The notes beneath the pieces were generated by a model. It searched no databases, was not told the DNA's origin, and saw only the letters and a list, made by a program, of their open reading frames with translations. Below are positions 17,801 to 28,981 of a DNA stretch of 64,000 nt, in pieces. Numbering within the stretch: position 1 is the first letter of the stretch; each line of letters opens with the position of its first letter. The DNA comes from Acipenser ruthenus (Eukaryota; Chordata; Actinopteri; Acipenseriformes; Acipenseridae). The DNA lies in assembly GCF_902713425.1 (NCBI RefSeq), contig NC_081211.1:17547936-17611935 (forward strand), read 5' to 3'. A program made the translations under genes and the position numbers.

Positions 17801-20800
17801 CGCATCTGTGGTACAGCAGAAACTTAAGCTATTGTTAGATGTAGTGTATTTTTTTTCAGATATATACATTTCATACTAAACAAGTGTATGCATTTCTGTA
17901 TAGCAAAGGCAATATAAACTGGCTATCACTGTAATGGAATTCCAGACTGTATTGGTACAGTACCAGGTTTCTGCTGTAGCTTTACTACTGGTGTGACTGG
18001 CGTGCGCTCCTCCTCCTCGCTCTCTGATGAATCGCTGCTCTCATCCTCTTCCTTTCCAATCCCTGCCTTGGGGGTTACTTTGGCCTGGCTGGGTGTGGTC
18101 TTTGCAGGCTGGGTCAGAGCTGAAACCTTCCCTGGGGTTGGCTTAGCTGCCCCTGGCTTGGCAGGAGTGCCCTTGACGAGTGTTTTCAAAGGAGTTTTAG
18201 AAACAGGGGTGGTTGCCTTTACAACAGATGCTTTCTGTGAATAAGAAGTTTACATTATTCATTACGAACCACTGTCAACCATTTAGGGAGAAGAAACACC
18301 TGGCTGATATAATGTAATACTCTCCACTACTTCAAAACCTCATTTACTCACCAACCAGTTGCATTCCCAAATGACCGACATGTTTTTTTACTCAAGCAAG
18401 CGAGACCGTTCCCTAGTCTCTACCCCAATATCCTGGTTTATACCGAAGACTCGTAGCAACTACCTGAACACACTATAGCACAATCAAAATACATGTGCTC
18501 CTTCACAAACCTAAAGGACATAGAGTTCATGACAATGAAATCTTACCTGCATTACAATTCTTATGCAAGACCCACATATCACAGTTAACATATGTTTTTT
18601 TGAATACCAGTTAGTGAGAAGGAGTTGTACTTGAGTTTCCAGGTCATATTGAATGGCAATGTGACACAGGAACGGTTTATGAATTGCTTAATCATTGAAT
18701 ATGTTTTACAGGCTTTAACACCCACACAAGCACCCCCATGCTTACACCTCTTTATATAAAGAGTCTTTGTACCTGAAGAGGTTTCCTTGGAGTTTCCTCC
18801 TCCTCCTCACTGGAGTCATCACTGTCGCTGTCAGACTCAGAGGCTGCAGGTTTGGATGCAGCAGCAGACCCCCTTTGTTTTACATGAGATTCTGGAGTCG
18901 CTGCAGCAATCTTGAGAGCTAAAGGGGGAATTAGTTAGGTATATTAGGCTGCGTTATTACAGTTATTACGAGTAGCAGTTATACTAAGTAGCTTACTAGG
19001 AAAAAAAAAGCTGCTTTCAGGTCATTTATGTTTGTACTGTCATTTGCAGGTCAAACGTCCATTCAAAGTTTCATGAAATCTGAGGCAACTGGTTTTTAAA
19101 CATTAGCCTCCATAAGCTCAAACAATCACAAGTCAGAACTATTGAATAAAAACCAGCCAATCAATACTTTGCATCGACGAAAGCAACCAATCCTGTACCT
19201 GCAACTGCCGAGTCAGCCAATCAGACACAGCATCTTTCAACAACAACAAAGAGAGATGCAGACAGTTCGGCTCCTGTCACGGTCAACTATCACATGGTAG
19301 AGCCATCATCGACGGGCACTATCGCTTAATTAGATCCAAGCTTACAAATAATAAAACAGAATGTATACCTGGCTTCAGGGGAGTTTTGACAGCACATGGC
19401 TTCTCCTCTTCCTCCTCACTCTCTGAAGAGCCACTGCTGTCACTCTCTGAACTCTCCTTCTTCCCTGCTGCTGCTGTCTTTGGGCTGGCTTTGACCTGGC
19501 TTGAAGCTGGCTTGGGGGATTTGCCTGGGGCTGGAGAAGAAGCCTTCCCCAAAATATGTATTTTACTGACTTGCTTCGCTGGTGTTCCTGCCAGTGAATT
19601 TGCTATTGGCACCCTGACTGCTGCCTGCAACAGAAACCAAGCTTGCAGTTAATATAGTGAGATACAAGAACTGGGATACTGTGGAAACCTGGATGACCAA
19701 GCACAGCAACTTCCAAACAGATCACAGTTTGGATTGCAAAGTTGCAACACTAACCTAACTCACAGTCAACTAATCGGCAGACTTGTAGCAAATAACTGCA
19801 TAGCAAACAAACTTCAATGACTATGGATCACCATGAAAAAAAAGTATGGTTACCATATGGAAGTTGGCCAGATAATTAAGGATTTTTTTTTAGAGAGGAA
19901 CATGGTCAATTTGTGTCAGTATAACATCCTCAAGATGCACTCCACTCTGGGATTTCAAATCAAGTACCTGATGAATTAACTCTAACCAACCTTTCAGAAA
20001 TCCATCTTCTTTTCTTTTATTATACGTAGCAATATAAAATCCCTGGTCCCCCTTTTGTTATGTTATACCAGACTGGCTGAAACCTTGCAGACAGACTGTT
20101 ACTCGCCTGTGCAGGTGGCTTCTCCTCCTCACTCTCTGAAGATTCACTGCTGTCGCTCTCGGAGCTCTCCTGTCCCTTCTTCTTCCCCACTGCAGCAGTC
20201 TTTGGCGTGGCCGTGGCCTGGCTTGGAGCTGGCTTGGTGGATCTCCCTGGGGCTGCAGAAGAAATTTTTCCCGGGGCAGCCTTTGCATCAACTTGCTTCC
20301 CAGTTAGTACAGACGCTTGATTTGCCTTCGGCTTGATGAAGGATTTCTACAACATAAACCAAGTGAATATGGCTTCAAAGGACAATATAACTGAGTACAA
20401 AAAACAGGAATATTCTTCTTGGTTTTAAACAGGTTCTTTCAAGATCAGAAAGACACTGACGGATTTTGGGAGGTAGCAAAAAAAACTAGCTATCAGAACA
20501 AGATTATTTAATATTATCATTTATTGGATTATAAATACAATGAAGGCACTAAGTATTACTTAAGATAACTTAGTTAATACACAAATCAACCAAACTATAG
20601 TACAATAGAACGCTGGTCAAATGCTGAAGTAATTCAAAACTACCCGTGAAACACTATGCCAACATGTCTGGACTTAAAATATCTTCTGAGGTCTGATTTG
20701 CCAACTATCATGGTTGCATATATTTATGAATTTGTATTTTATGCCCATTGCACTTGGTTATATTGTCCTTTGAAGCCATTTACCCTTTAAAGTAACAACG

Positions 20801-23800
20801 AGAAAAAGAGTTTCCCACACACCTGTACTGTTGTCTCTTCTTCACTCTCTGACGAATCACTGCTCTCGCTCTCTGAACTTCCTGTCTCCTTCCCCTTCCC
20901 TTTCCCAGCTATGACCTTCCCCGGTGCTGACTTCACCTGAGAAGGTGTGCCTGAGGCCAAGGTCGTCGTGGCAACCTTTCCCGGGGTGGTGCTGGCCTGG
21001 ACTGCTTTAGGAAGGGGTCCCTTTCCCACCGACGTTACCTAGGAAACATTTCTAGGTTAAACCAATAAAGAACACAGTCTTATAGCAGGACATTTTAATA
21101 TTGTACATTGTTAATACATCAGCCATTAAGTTTAGAATCTTGGAATTACCTACCAGGTAACACCTGCTGTGTTGGGTATAGCTGCCTAATTATAACAGTC
21201 TAACCTGGGATTTTGTCTTTGCTTCTTGTTTGGAGTCTGAATCCTCACTGGATGAATCCTCACTGCTGCTTGCTGCCTTAGAAACTGGAGCTGCTACAGC
21301 AAAAAGGAAAACAAAGCAAGTGTAAAGAACAAAACATGTATTTAAATACATCTCTAGCAAATACAGAGCCAGAAGTATCATGAAAAATTAAACTGCCATG
21401 ACTACAATCCACCCTGCAGTAGCTACACGTTAAAACGTATGCGTGACACAATGACAAGTTATTCCATTCCACGGATACTCTCAATAAATTGTGGTAAATA
21501 ATGTCTGAACCAACTTCATGTCCTAACCAACTTCATAATTGTATAAGCAGGTCTTTAGGTAAAGCATCCTGTACATACAGGGTTTTCACTCTCCCACCAA
21601 TAAACTATAGAAAAACAAAGTGCTTTATCCATGTACCAGGCTTCTGCAGTGGTTTCACAGCTGGTGTCTTTTCCTCCTCGCTCTCTGACGAGTCACTCTC
21701 AGAGCTCTCCTCCTTCTTTGCAGTCCCAGGAGCCTTAGACTGTTTAGCAGTGGCAGGCACAGGCTTGCTCGGGGCTGGGCTTGATACCTTTGCTGGGGTG
21801 GCCTTGTTTTGGATGAGCTTTGAGGCAGCAGGGCTGGCCTGGAGAACCTTTCCTGGAGTGGCTTTGATCGGAGTTGCTGCCGGTTTTACCTACAAAAGAT
21901 AAGGTGTAAGAATTCTAGGAATACAGCCAAAAATATAACTGCCATTTATTTAAAGACTTTTCTTTAGACATCCTTGTCCCGATTAACCAATCACTGCTTC
22001 TCTTGTTAAGTGGTTAAAGAAAAGGGCTTGTAACCAGGAGGTCCCCGGTTCAAATCCCACCTCAGCCACTGACTCATTATGTGACCCTGAGCAAGTCACT
22101 TAACCTCCTTGTGCTCCGTCTTTCGGGTAAGACGTAGTTGTAAGTGACTCTGCAGCTGATGCATAGTTCACACACCCTAGTCTCTGTAAGTCGCCTTGGA
22201 TAAAGGCGTCTGCTAAATAAACAAATAATAATAAATAATAATAATACTCACAGGTTTGCCACACAGTTGCTATGATAACCCTTACATGATGTGTTTACTT
22301 TTAAATGCTGCACAGCATTATCTTGAAAAATGAAATAAAAAATGCATGTTCAATTTGAACCACATAGTGAATGACAATGCGAAAAAGGCAACATACTGGA
22401 TCGTTATGGTCTTTCCAATTTGTGAAATTAAATGGGATAAACAAAAATAAAATAAACATAAATCTTTTATTATTATTTTTTTTTTTTTTGGAAAATGTAC
22501 TGATGAAAAAGTAGGGATTAACATTTAACAGGTTACAATTTCTTTACCGTTCTTACATGCTGTAGATTTCAAAACCACTAACCAAACTGATTGTATTCAA
22601 CAGTTAATACCAGAACATTGTAAAAATGTCACTGACAATGCTCACAGTGGAAAGTATAAAACAATAGTCAAAGCATTTCCACCACATTCAGTAATTTTGA
22701 CATTCCAGATCAGGCGTCTGCAACGATGGGGCATCATCATACAAATATGAAACCACTGCAGCCATTTCCCAGTGTGAATTAATCTCGAAATGCAATTACA
22801 AACACGTGTAATTATGTTATTACCGGGGCAGCTTTTTTCCCTGGTTCTTCCTCTGAGGAGTCTGAGTCCGAGTCTTCCTCGCTGCTGCTCTGGAGTATCT
22901 TTTCCAGGACAGCAGGGCCTGGAGACTTCCTTACCGCAGCAGGGCCTGGAGACTTCCCTACTGCTTTACTGTCTGACAGAGCAATGAAAAACAGCTCAAA
23001 ATATATTCCTGTGCCATCAGTTTAGATCAAACAATACAGCAGCAACTGAAAACACTCTAACAAAATCATGTCACAGTGGAAAACAAATTGAAAATGTATA
23101 TTCATATGTACATTTAAAATATGCAGGTGAAAAAGACTACCTTTTACTCCGACTTCCAAGATTTCTATACTGGGAAAACTTTTCCGGCAGGACCCTATGA
23201 CCCTTAGAGGCCTGAAATATGGTGTATATACAATTTGTATGAGTAGTAGACAATTTGGGTATCACTAATTTGCTGCAGGGTTCCAACTAGAAATGTGCTG
23301 TTTGCTAAAGGTGTAGCCTTCATCACAGCTCAGCATCACTCCAGTGGTCTTGTTGCATAGACCATGGGTCCCACAGCACAGGTACCAGGATGCAGCACTT
23401 TAAAAGAGGTGAGAAAACTGAACACTCTCTAATGTATATTGCATGCAAGGCAAACCAAATATGAAATTGCCTGTTTGCTCCATAATTTTTGTTGCTCTTA
23501 TAATATTTTATAGAACACACCAAAACGCTGTCATATTTTCAATATCAGAAGGTAACAACCTGCAATATAGATCTTGTAAAGCAGTATGGGGCATTGCGCT
23601 TTGTGATTTTCACAGACAGAATTCAGGCTGCTTCAGTCTTCATGGTAACAGTAAAGATCAGGAAGCAGTCTGTGAGTTACCCTTTGCCTGTGTTTTGCTT
23701 GCATCCTCCTGGTCAGAGCTCTCACTGCTGCTGGCAGGATCGGATAGGCGAGGCTTCTTGCGCGGAGAAACACTATTAACCTGGTTTAACTTTCTCTTCC

Positions 23801-24663
23801 TCAAATGTTCCGGGGCTCTAGAATGTAAAAAAAAACCATGCAGTTTATATTGAAACGCGACGAAACAGGGATAAGAAGCACCTGCTAACACAGCATCCAC
23901 CATATATTTATCTTTACATTTGCAAATGTATTCTGTTGATAATAGACTAGATTAACGTTGATCTTTATTGACGTTTTAAAGCGCTGACGCTATTCTGCTG
24001 CTAAGCTGTTCACAAAAACGTCACTGTGATCAAGTGGTGTTGCTAGGGGGGTTGTTTCAGCGGTTTGAACACCCCCACCCACCCGTTATCTTCTTAGTGG
24101 CGTTAAAAAAATCTGCATCAACTGTGCCTTGCTTTAGTTGCCTTACTTTGCCCAGTAAGAGTAGATGTCTTGGAGGGAAGCCTCCTGCGTAGGTACAGCC
24201 TTCTGTAACAAATTAAAACCGCAAGAAGTCAGTCATTTCAAACAGAAACCTACTTACAGGTGCGTATGATGTGGGTTACAAAATAGCGGCTGATCCACAT
24301 GGACACAGAAACTGCGTGTTATATTGGGTTCATCATAGTTCATGGACCGCTTCACCTGTCCCTTTTTAAAAACATTTCTTTTTTTGTTTATAAAGCCAGG
24401 CAAGCATTGTTACTAGTTGTGCAACTTCATTTTCCGTGCAGAATTTTCTAGAATATTCACCTTTTTTTTTTTTTACAAAACGAAATATGTGCACAATGCA
24501 GCAACTGTTTATTAATAATCGAATATCAATCAATAAATAATATTACCTGCCCAACGTGCAGTTTGAGTTCTTTAGCTGCTTTCTGGTACCCATTTTCATT
24601 AAGATGCTGATAAATCAAACGCAATAATTCGTTTCCAGAAGGGTCCCTATCTTTAACAGACAT
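14805..24663 (-). CDS. tcof1: TCOF1, treacle ribosome biogenesis factor 1
   Basis: Treacle is a nucleolar, intrinsically disordered scaffold that recruits RNA polymerase I factors and modifies pre-rRNA. Minus-strand coding exons with matching phases: 24663-24547, 24202-24147, 23817-23681, 22972-22824, 21889-21637, 21293-21205, 21038-20823, 20346-20107, 19624-19369, 18918-18773, 18234-17964, 17752-17655, 17485-17266, 16989-16903, 16451-15879, 15613-15480, and a candidate last exon 14843-14805. About 1014 residues to the end of exon 16. Exons 1-2 encode a LisH-type N terminus (LLRLIYQHLNENGYQKAAKE, then LQDIYSYWA). Middle exons repeat a basic Ala/Pro/Lys stretch followed by acidic SSESDSSESEEE casein-kinase-2 sites. 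The tail is Lys-rich (KKEKKKEKKSKLAKKL). NOLC1 has the same design, but adjacency to ARSI and CAMK2A identifies TCOF1. Confidence 0.9.
15879..16451 (-). CDS. tcof1: TCOF1 large C-terminal exon
   Basis: 573 bp, the largest treacle exon here, encoding 191 residues. It has two acidic serine clusters, a triplicated segment around TGGKxQKxTGGK, and a Lys-rich block with probable nuclear or nucleolar localisation function. Acceptor TTTCTCGCAG, donor GTAAGT. Confidence 0.88.
20107..20346 (-). CDS. tcof1: TCOF1 repeat exon with a GC donor
   Basis: 240 bp, 80 codons, one complete treacle repeat: basic half with KPAPSQATATPKTAAVG and acidic half with QESSESDSSESSESEEEK. The exon ends CAG and the intron starts GCGAGT, a GC-AG intron. 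The GT seven bases past CAG would break the frame with the next exon (GCAGCAGTC, phase 0), so the GC donor is the consistent choice. Confidence 0.8.
20369..20779. repeat. Exact 23-bp inverted repeat near both ends of a TCOF1 intron
   Basis: Arm 20369-20391 is the exact reverse complement of arm 20757-20779. The intron spans 20347-20822, so in the transcript one arm starts 43 nt after the donor and the other ends 22 nt before the acceptor. May be the termini of a small inverted-repeat transposon or a structural feature of the intron. Confidence 0.85.
22009..22246 (+). repeat. tRNA-derived SINE, 5'-shortened, in a TCOF1 intron
   Basis: Contains a pol III B box (GGTTCAAATCC, 22047-22057), a conserved central part, and the tail TCGCCTTGGATAAAGGCGTC followed by AAT-rich simple repeat. 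The head of the family (present in the 28.75-kb copy) is missing before GTGGTTAAAG. Confidence 0.85.
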
Positions 24664-24810
24664 CGCGTACGGTTACAACTAATCTTAATTATTTAATTCA
24701 AGTTGTTTCTACTGTATCGTTCTCCCCTAAGATCTAATTCAGTTATCTCTTCCGTACAACGGAAGCTTTTCCGGCTTCCCTTCAATATGCACTCTGGGAA
24801 ATGCAGTTTT
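24664..24810 (-). promoter_or_regulatory. TCOF1 promoter with ETS-like and ZNF143-like motifs
   Basis: Upstream of the TCOF1 start are GGAAG/TTCCGG ETS-type cores (about 24751-24780) and at 24789-24808 a GCACTCTGGGAAATGCAGTT block close to the ZNF143/STAF consensus. Both are common in housekeeping promoters without TATA. Binding is inferred. Confidence 0.5.
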
Positions 24811-25120
24811 ATTTTCTATCACAGTTTCAACTTTGTTTACTTTTGCTGACCACGGTGGGAGTCATTTAATGCTAATTAATCCACTTCGAACAATACAATT
24901 TGGGTCTGATCTGTTTCCCCCCCCCCTGCAAAACGCTGACGCAGTAATCATTTCAGTATAATCTGTCCTAGACTGCCAGTATCTGCGGTGCAGCTTGGAT
25001 TGCTTTAATTAAGAAAACCACTGCTTGCAGAAGGTCTGTAAATGTCGGAATAGACGGCGACCTCTGCTGATACTAGAAAACGAAACGTGGTCTTTGTCCA
25101 GTAGGCAGTAATATCCAAGT

Positions 25121-25121
<1 letters not shown>

Positions 25122-25174
<53 letters not shown>
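25122..25174. repeat. (CA)n microsatellite
   Basis: About 26 perfect AC dinucleotides, 460 bp upstream of the TCOF1 start codon. Confidence 0.97.
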
Positions 25175-25176
<2 letters not shown>

Positions 25177-28100
25177 ATTATGGTAATAAACTTTAACACG
25201 TGTACTGTAACTTGTCATCTGCTTTAAGTGCTCTTTAAAATAAACAAACTGACAATAAACAGATTAATACTTCATTTTATTAAATGACACAAATCAATCT
25301 CACTTGCCTGAAGCGCAGGCGTATATTTCCGTGAGCCTTAAACTGCCGAGGACATTCCGCAACAGTGCACAATGCCTTGATAGGAGCCTTCCGCTCCGTT
25401 CACTGCTTTATTGCCAGACGTGCAACGAGAAATGTCCCTTAAACGCTAACAGCATCAAAGCAAAGTAAATCCTTTAAAAAGGGAACACGGCTTTACAGTA
25501 AAATGCAGAAAATTGTCGTACTTCTGCCAGTAAAAATAAGCCAGGCACCACTACAAGAAGTTTGTTACCTCTCTAGCTGTAAATGAACAAGATCGCTTTT
25601 CAAGGAGGTAAGTGCCAGCCAGACTTGAAAACAAACAAACCCAATTTGGTGCCGATGGACAAACTGAGACTCATTCCCTGAAGGATATAGACTATAGCAC
25701 AATCTGAACACTGATTCCAATCCTCAACTCAGGACTTTTCCATTTTGAAAGTCAACAATCTTGTAAATGGCTGTATCGAGCCACTGTGCGACCTGCTTCC
25801 TCTTTCCTTTTTCATTGGAAGGGCTAGCTTTAAGAACAAAAGACTTCTAAACATTCTTGAAGTGAAGCAGCTTTCACCAGGCCATCTGTTAGTAATTATG
25901 CTGCAGGCTGAGAGCTGATAGATATGCAGAACCAATAACCCTGTTATTAATTTATTCCAGCTGGACTGTAGATTTTCTGTGTCTTTCTCGCCTCCCCATC
26001 TCACATCTTTCTATCTCTTTATTGTCTCCAGATTTCCTTAACCGTATCACTGAGACTTGGCGCAATAAAAGTCTTTTTGCCAATAGATTTCCCAGCCCTT
26101 GTGCTGTGAATTGAGTTTGAGACGGCCCTTTTATAAAAACCATACACATGGAAAATTCAAAACTTCTTGGCTAATTTGTTTCCTTGCTCATGGCGCAGGA
26201 AGTAATTATGATTTTGTAGCATTATTCTAATTTTTACAAATTGTTCTCAATATTTAGAACATAAATTGTACACTTTGGCTCTGGAATAACATCTTTCGGT
26301 GAATACTGCTGCTTGTGAAAAGGGCTGGGTTATCCGATATGGAAGCCCTTTGTATTTTGACAAATAGTTGGCATAACTGCCTCCACTTGTCCTGTAAGCA
26401 TGTCTCAAGTGGAACAACCACATTCTTAGGCCCAAATCCTTGGCCTCTCTTTGTAGAACTGCCTGCAAAGGGTCCTAAATGGCGTGCGTTTTGTTTTTGT
26501 CCTGTGGGCTGCTGTCCACATAAGGCTGAGACAGAGGCCATAAAAATATTTTCATTTATGACCTACATTTGAACCCAGCCTTCCATTAGTACAAGTGCAT
26601 TCAAACACATTTAAATAACACCCAGATGATAAGACGGTAATGCTTTGTATTAACCAGGTTACAATTACCAGAAGTCACCACTGGTATTACCAAGTCATTT
26701 CATACTTCTTCATTGTATTACCCTAAACATTGCCTCAATCCAAACCTTCATCTAGTCCTCCTTATTAATAGGTATATTACTGTGTAACTTTACTACACAC
26801 ATATATTTCCCCCTGTAATTCCAGGAAATTCTTCCCATGTTAATAAAAAGCTTGACCAAATGGGCATACATACAAGCATTTTATATTTTACAGACCAATA
26901 AACTGCCTCCTTATGGTCACTAAATCTCACAAGTTTAATGACAAAATGAGATAATGAGAAAAAAAACAGGTTACATAAGTCTGTTAGGATTGTAAATGGG
27001 GGGAGTGAATTAACATTTTTTAGAAGTATTATTTTGAAGACAGTCTTAGTGTTGCCAGGAAAGACTTGGCAGAAGATTCTTGATGTAAGGGAGGTATTCC
27101 TTTTTTTCTGTATATCAAGTTGCATTGTTTCCATGTTCCCCTGTAATAGTTATTTATTGTAACAGTGCTAAGCCAGACTGGAGAAAACATCTGGGGTTTG
27201 TTATCCCTCTGTATACAGTTCTTTATTTCAGTGGACAGTCCTGGAATTCAACCTAGTTTCATGTGTTTGGGCTGAACGGATGAAAGTGCCGGTTTTCAGT
27301 TTGCTGAAGTAGATCAGTAGATGTGTCTTAGGTTTGATGAGCATGGTACATTAAAACTATGGAAGGAAATTCTTAAGAATGAATGTAAACCATATATACA
27401 GTAAGTGGGAAGCGTGGAAAGTTGAATCTTGAAGCAATGCAAAGCAAATGTCAATTCTGTAAATGGTTAAGTAGAGGAGAGCAGTTGAGATACTACTTTT
27501 AGAAGCCAATACCAAAGCAATCATTTAAACCAAATTCCAAAACATTCCTTCTTTAGTAAACCTGCACTAGAATAACACTATTGAGTCTAAGAATAGACAA
27601 CGTCGCCCCTGCACTGGGGGAGCTATTTTGACATGTTGTTGTTTGTTCTTTCTGGGCTCTAAGGTAGAAATCTAACACAGGTTTGACTAACCTCAAGAAG
27701 TAATATTTGTAATTCAGGCAGCAGTGCCAGCTCATATGTTTATCATCCATTAGCTGACTAAGACAAAGATAAACTGCAGGTGTAATGTGTTGTGTGGCCC
27801 ACAGCAGTCTTTATACGACATGATAACTCACTCATACATTGATTACTGCAAAACTTGGAATTAAGAAGGTTCTGTTTAGACCATAAGACTGGATATGTCC
27901 ACACATCAGTATCCTACTTTATTACTATTAGGAAGCTTGTCACATCATGGACGTTTTCATGAATGTCCAGAAAGTAAAAAAATAACATAAAAAAGACCTT
28001 CATGATGGTTGAGTCGTGTCGGTAAATCCCAGCTATGTTACTCAGCCCAGACCTCTTTTAAAGACTGAAGGAATAACAAGGTGAAATGGCTTTGCTTGCA

Positions 28101-28429
28101 CCGCAGCAAACCTCAGGTATACAACAAACAAGCTTCCTTTCCATAAAGAAGTGGCTAAACAAGCTGTAATAGAAAGCCTGGGTGTTTAGTTTGTGTGGTT
28201 CAGAGGACGAGGGAGGACGGGAGTTTTGAATAAACACGAATGCCAAGGTGTGGCCTCATTGGAATGGGAAGGTATTCTTACTGAACCAGCGTCGATGAAA
28301 AGAACCCTCTTGATGTTATCTGGCTTACAGTATTGGAAATGAGAAGGTGTGCTTTTGGAAAATGAATTCCAAATAACTATATATCAGTTTTGGTGCTCCT
28401 ACATGCAAGCCCAGCATACACAAGGAATA

Positions 28430-28745
28430 AAGCATAGTGAAAGCATGGTAAAGCATAGGTAAGCATTGTAAAGACCAGCGAGTTATGGTAAAGCGTGTTA
28501 ATAAACATTCTAAACCATGGTACATTGTGGTAAAACATAGTCTCAAAATGTTAATCTTGTTTATATAAACGGAATAAAAATCAAAGGAAAGCATTCCTGA
28601 GGGTACGATCATTCTTCAAATTAAACTGCATGTAGTAACATGGTATGCACCTCAAAGAGATGGAGGATTGTGTGTGTGTCGTGTTAAATGCTTAATATAA
28701 CCATGGGAAAAGCATGGCAAAACTGCTAACATGCATGGTTAAACT
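28430..28745. repeat. GGTAAAGCAT-type dispersed repeat
   Basis: Short units such as CATGGTAAAGCATAGG recur irregularly at 28430-28540 and near 28700-28745. The same motif type recurs at 63110-63200. Confidence 0.5.
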
Positions 28746-28751
28746 TCTATA

Positions 28752-28981
28752 GGAGGCTGTGTGGTCCAGTGGTTAAAGAAAAGGGCTTGTATCTAGGAGG
28801 TCCCCAGTTCAAATCTCATCTCAACCACTGCCTCATTGTGTGACCCTGAGCAAATCACTTAACCTCCTTGTGCTCCAGCTTTCAGATGGGACATAGTTGT
28901 AAATGACTCTGCAGCTGATGGATAGTTCCCACACCCTAGTCTCTGTAAGTTGCCTTGGATAAAGGCATCTGCTAAATAAAT
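28752..28981 (+). repeat. tRNA-derived SINE, near full length
   Basis: Starts GGAGGCTGTGTGGTCCAGTG (A-box region), has a B box GTTCAAATC, and ends TTGCCTTGGATAAAGGCATC followed by AAATAAAT. It is visibly more diverged in its CpG-derived positions than the copy at 22.0 kb. Confidence 0.88.

Noticed and set aside
22047-22057. B-box suggesting a tRNA gene
   Set aside because: It is part of a SINE; there is no cloverleaf-capable tRNA around it.
15480-24663. NOLC1 (Nopp140) instead of TCOF1
   Set aside because: Same repeat design, but the neighbours ARSI and CAMK2A in conserved order and the absence of the conserved NOLC1 C-terminal domain favour TCOF1.
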